A stretch of DNA of 5,122 nucleotides from positions 1-5,122 of the forward strand of contig JAQCNK010000294.1 in NCBI GenBank assembly GCA_028275075.1. Reading direction: 5' to 3'. The stretch's first letter is position 1; the number at the start of each line of letters is the position of its first letter. Under the pieces are notes generated by a model that had not been told where the DNA came from, searched no databases, and worked only from the letters and a program-made list of their open reading frames with translations. The translations under genes and the position numbers were made by a program. Positions 5,101 to 5,122 of the stretch are shown piece after piece. The DNA comes from Haloarcula sp. (GTDB taxonomy: Archaea; Halobacteriota; Halobacteria; Halobacteriales; Haloarculaceae).

Positions 5101-5122
5101 TGCAGGTGTGGGGACCAGCCGA

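Overview
The window looks like accessory DNA (a plasmid or genomic island) from a halophilic archaeon of the class Halobacteria. The clear proteins are GC-rich at third codon positions and strongly acidic (many Asp/Glu, little Lys). Ribosome binding sites are of the GGAGG/GAGGTG type. The first gene read is an archaeal PCNA sliding clamp of haloarchaeal type. Every convincing gene lies on the minus strand, so transcription runs from high to low coordinates.

From 5100 to 3487 there is a replication/accessory block. It holds a PCNA paralogue with a long acidic Pro/Glu/Asp-rich N-terminal extension, a DUF6166-like protein, and a small zinc-ribbon protein whose start overlaps the DUF6166-like gene. 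From 3486 to 3382 comes a short stretch that reads in frame as the tail of a protein. It has no body and ends in an ATGA overlap with the next gene, so I read it as a probable remnant of a truncated gene.

From 3385 to 558 there is a tightly packed four-gene operon: a 65-aa acidic protein, a Cas7-like RAMP protein (287 aa), an uncharacterised protein (268 aa) and a second RAMP protein (310 aa) with two glycine-rich loops, best called Cas5-like. Diverged Cas7 + uncharacterised protein + diverged Cas5, in a haloarchaeon, with no CRISPR array and no cas1/2/3/8/10 in view, fits the HRAMP system (haloarchaeal RAMP proteins). As I recall it, that is a predicted, highly derived class 1 CRISPR-Cas relative with a core of Cas5- and Cas7-like proteins plus one uncharacterised protein, accompanied by varying nucleases. 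The assignment rests on motifs and gene order, not on a database search. No nuclease gene is visible here; the remnant at 3382-3486 sits where an upstream partner gene would be.

The operon has two signs of recent rearrangement. One is the truncated upstream frame. The other is a 19-bp direct repeat, offset by 65 nt, at the junction of the 268-aa and Cas5-like genes. It appears to have shifted the 3' end of the 268-aa gene out of frame and left a 13-codon mini-ORF. Positions 557 to 1 hold no convincing gene, only broken open frames on both strands, a T-rich patch and a small inverted repeat.
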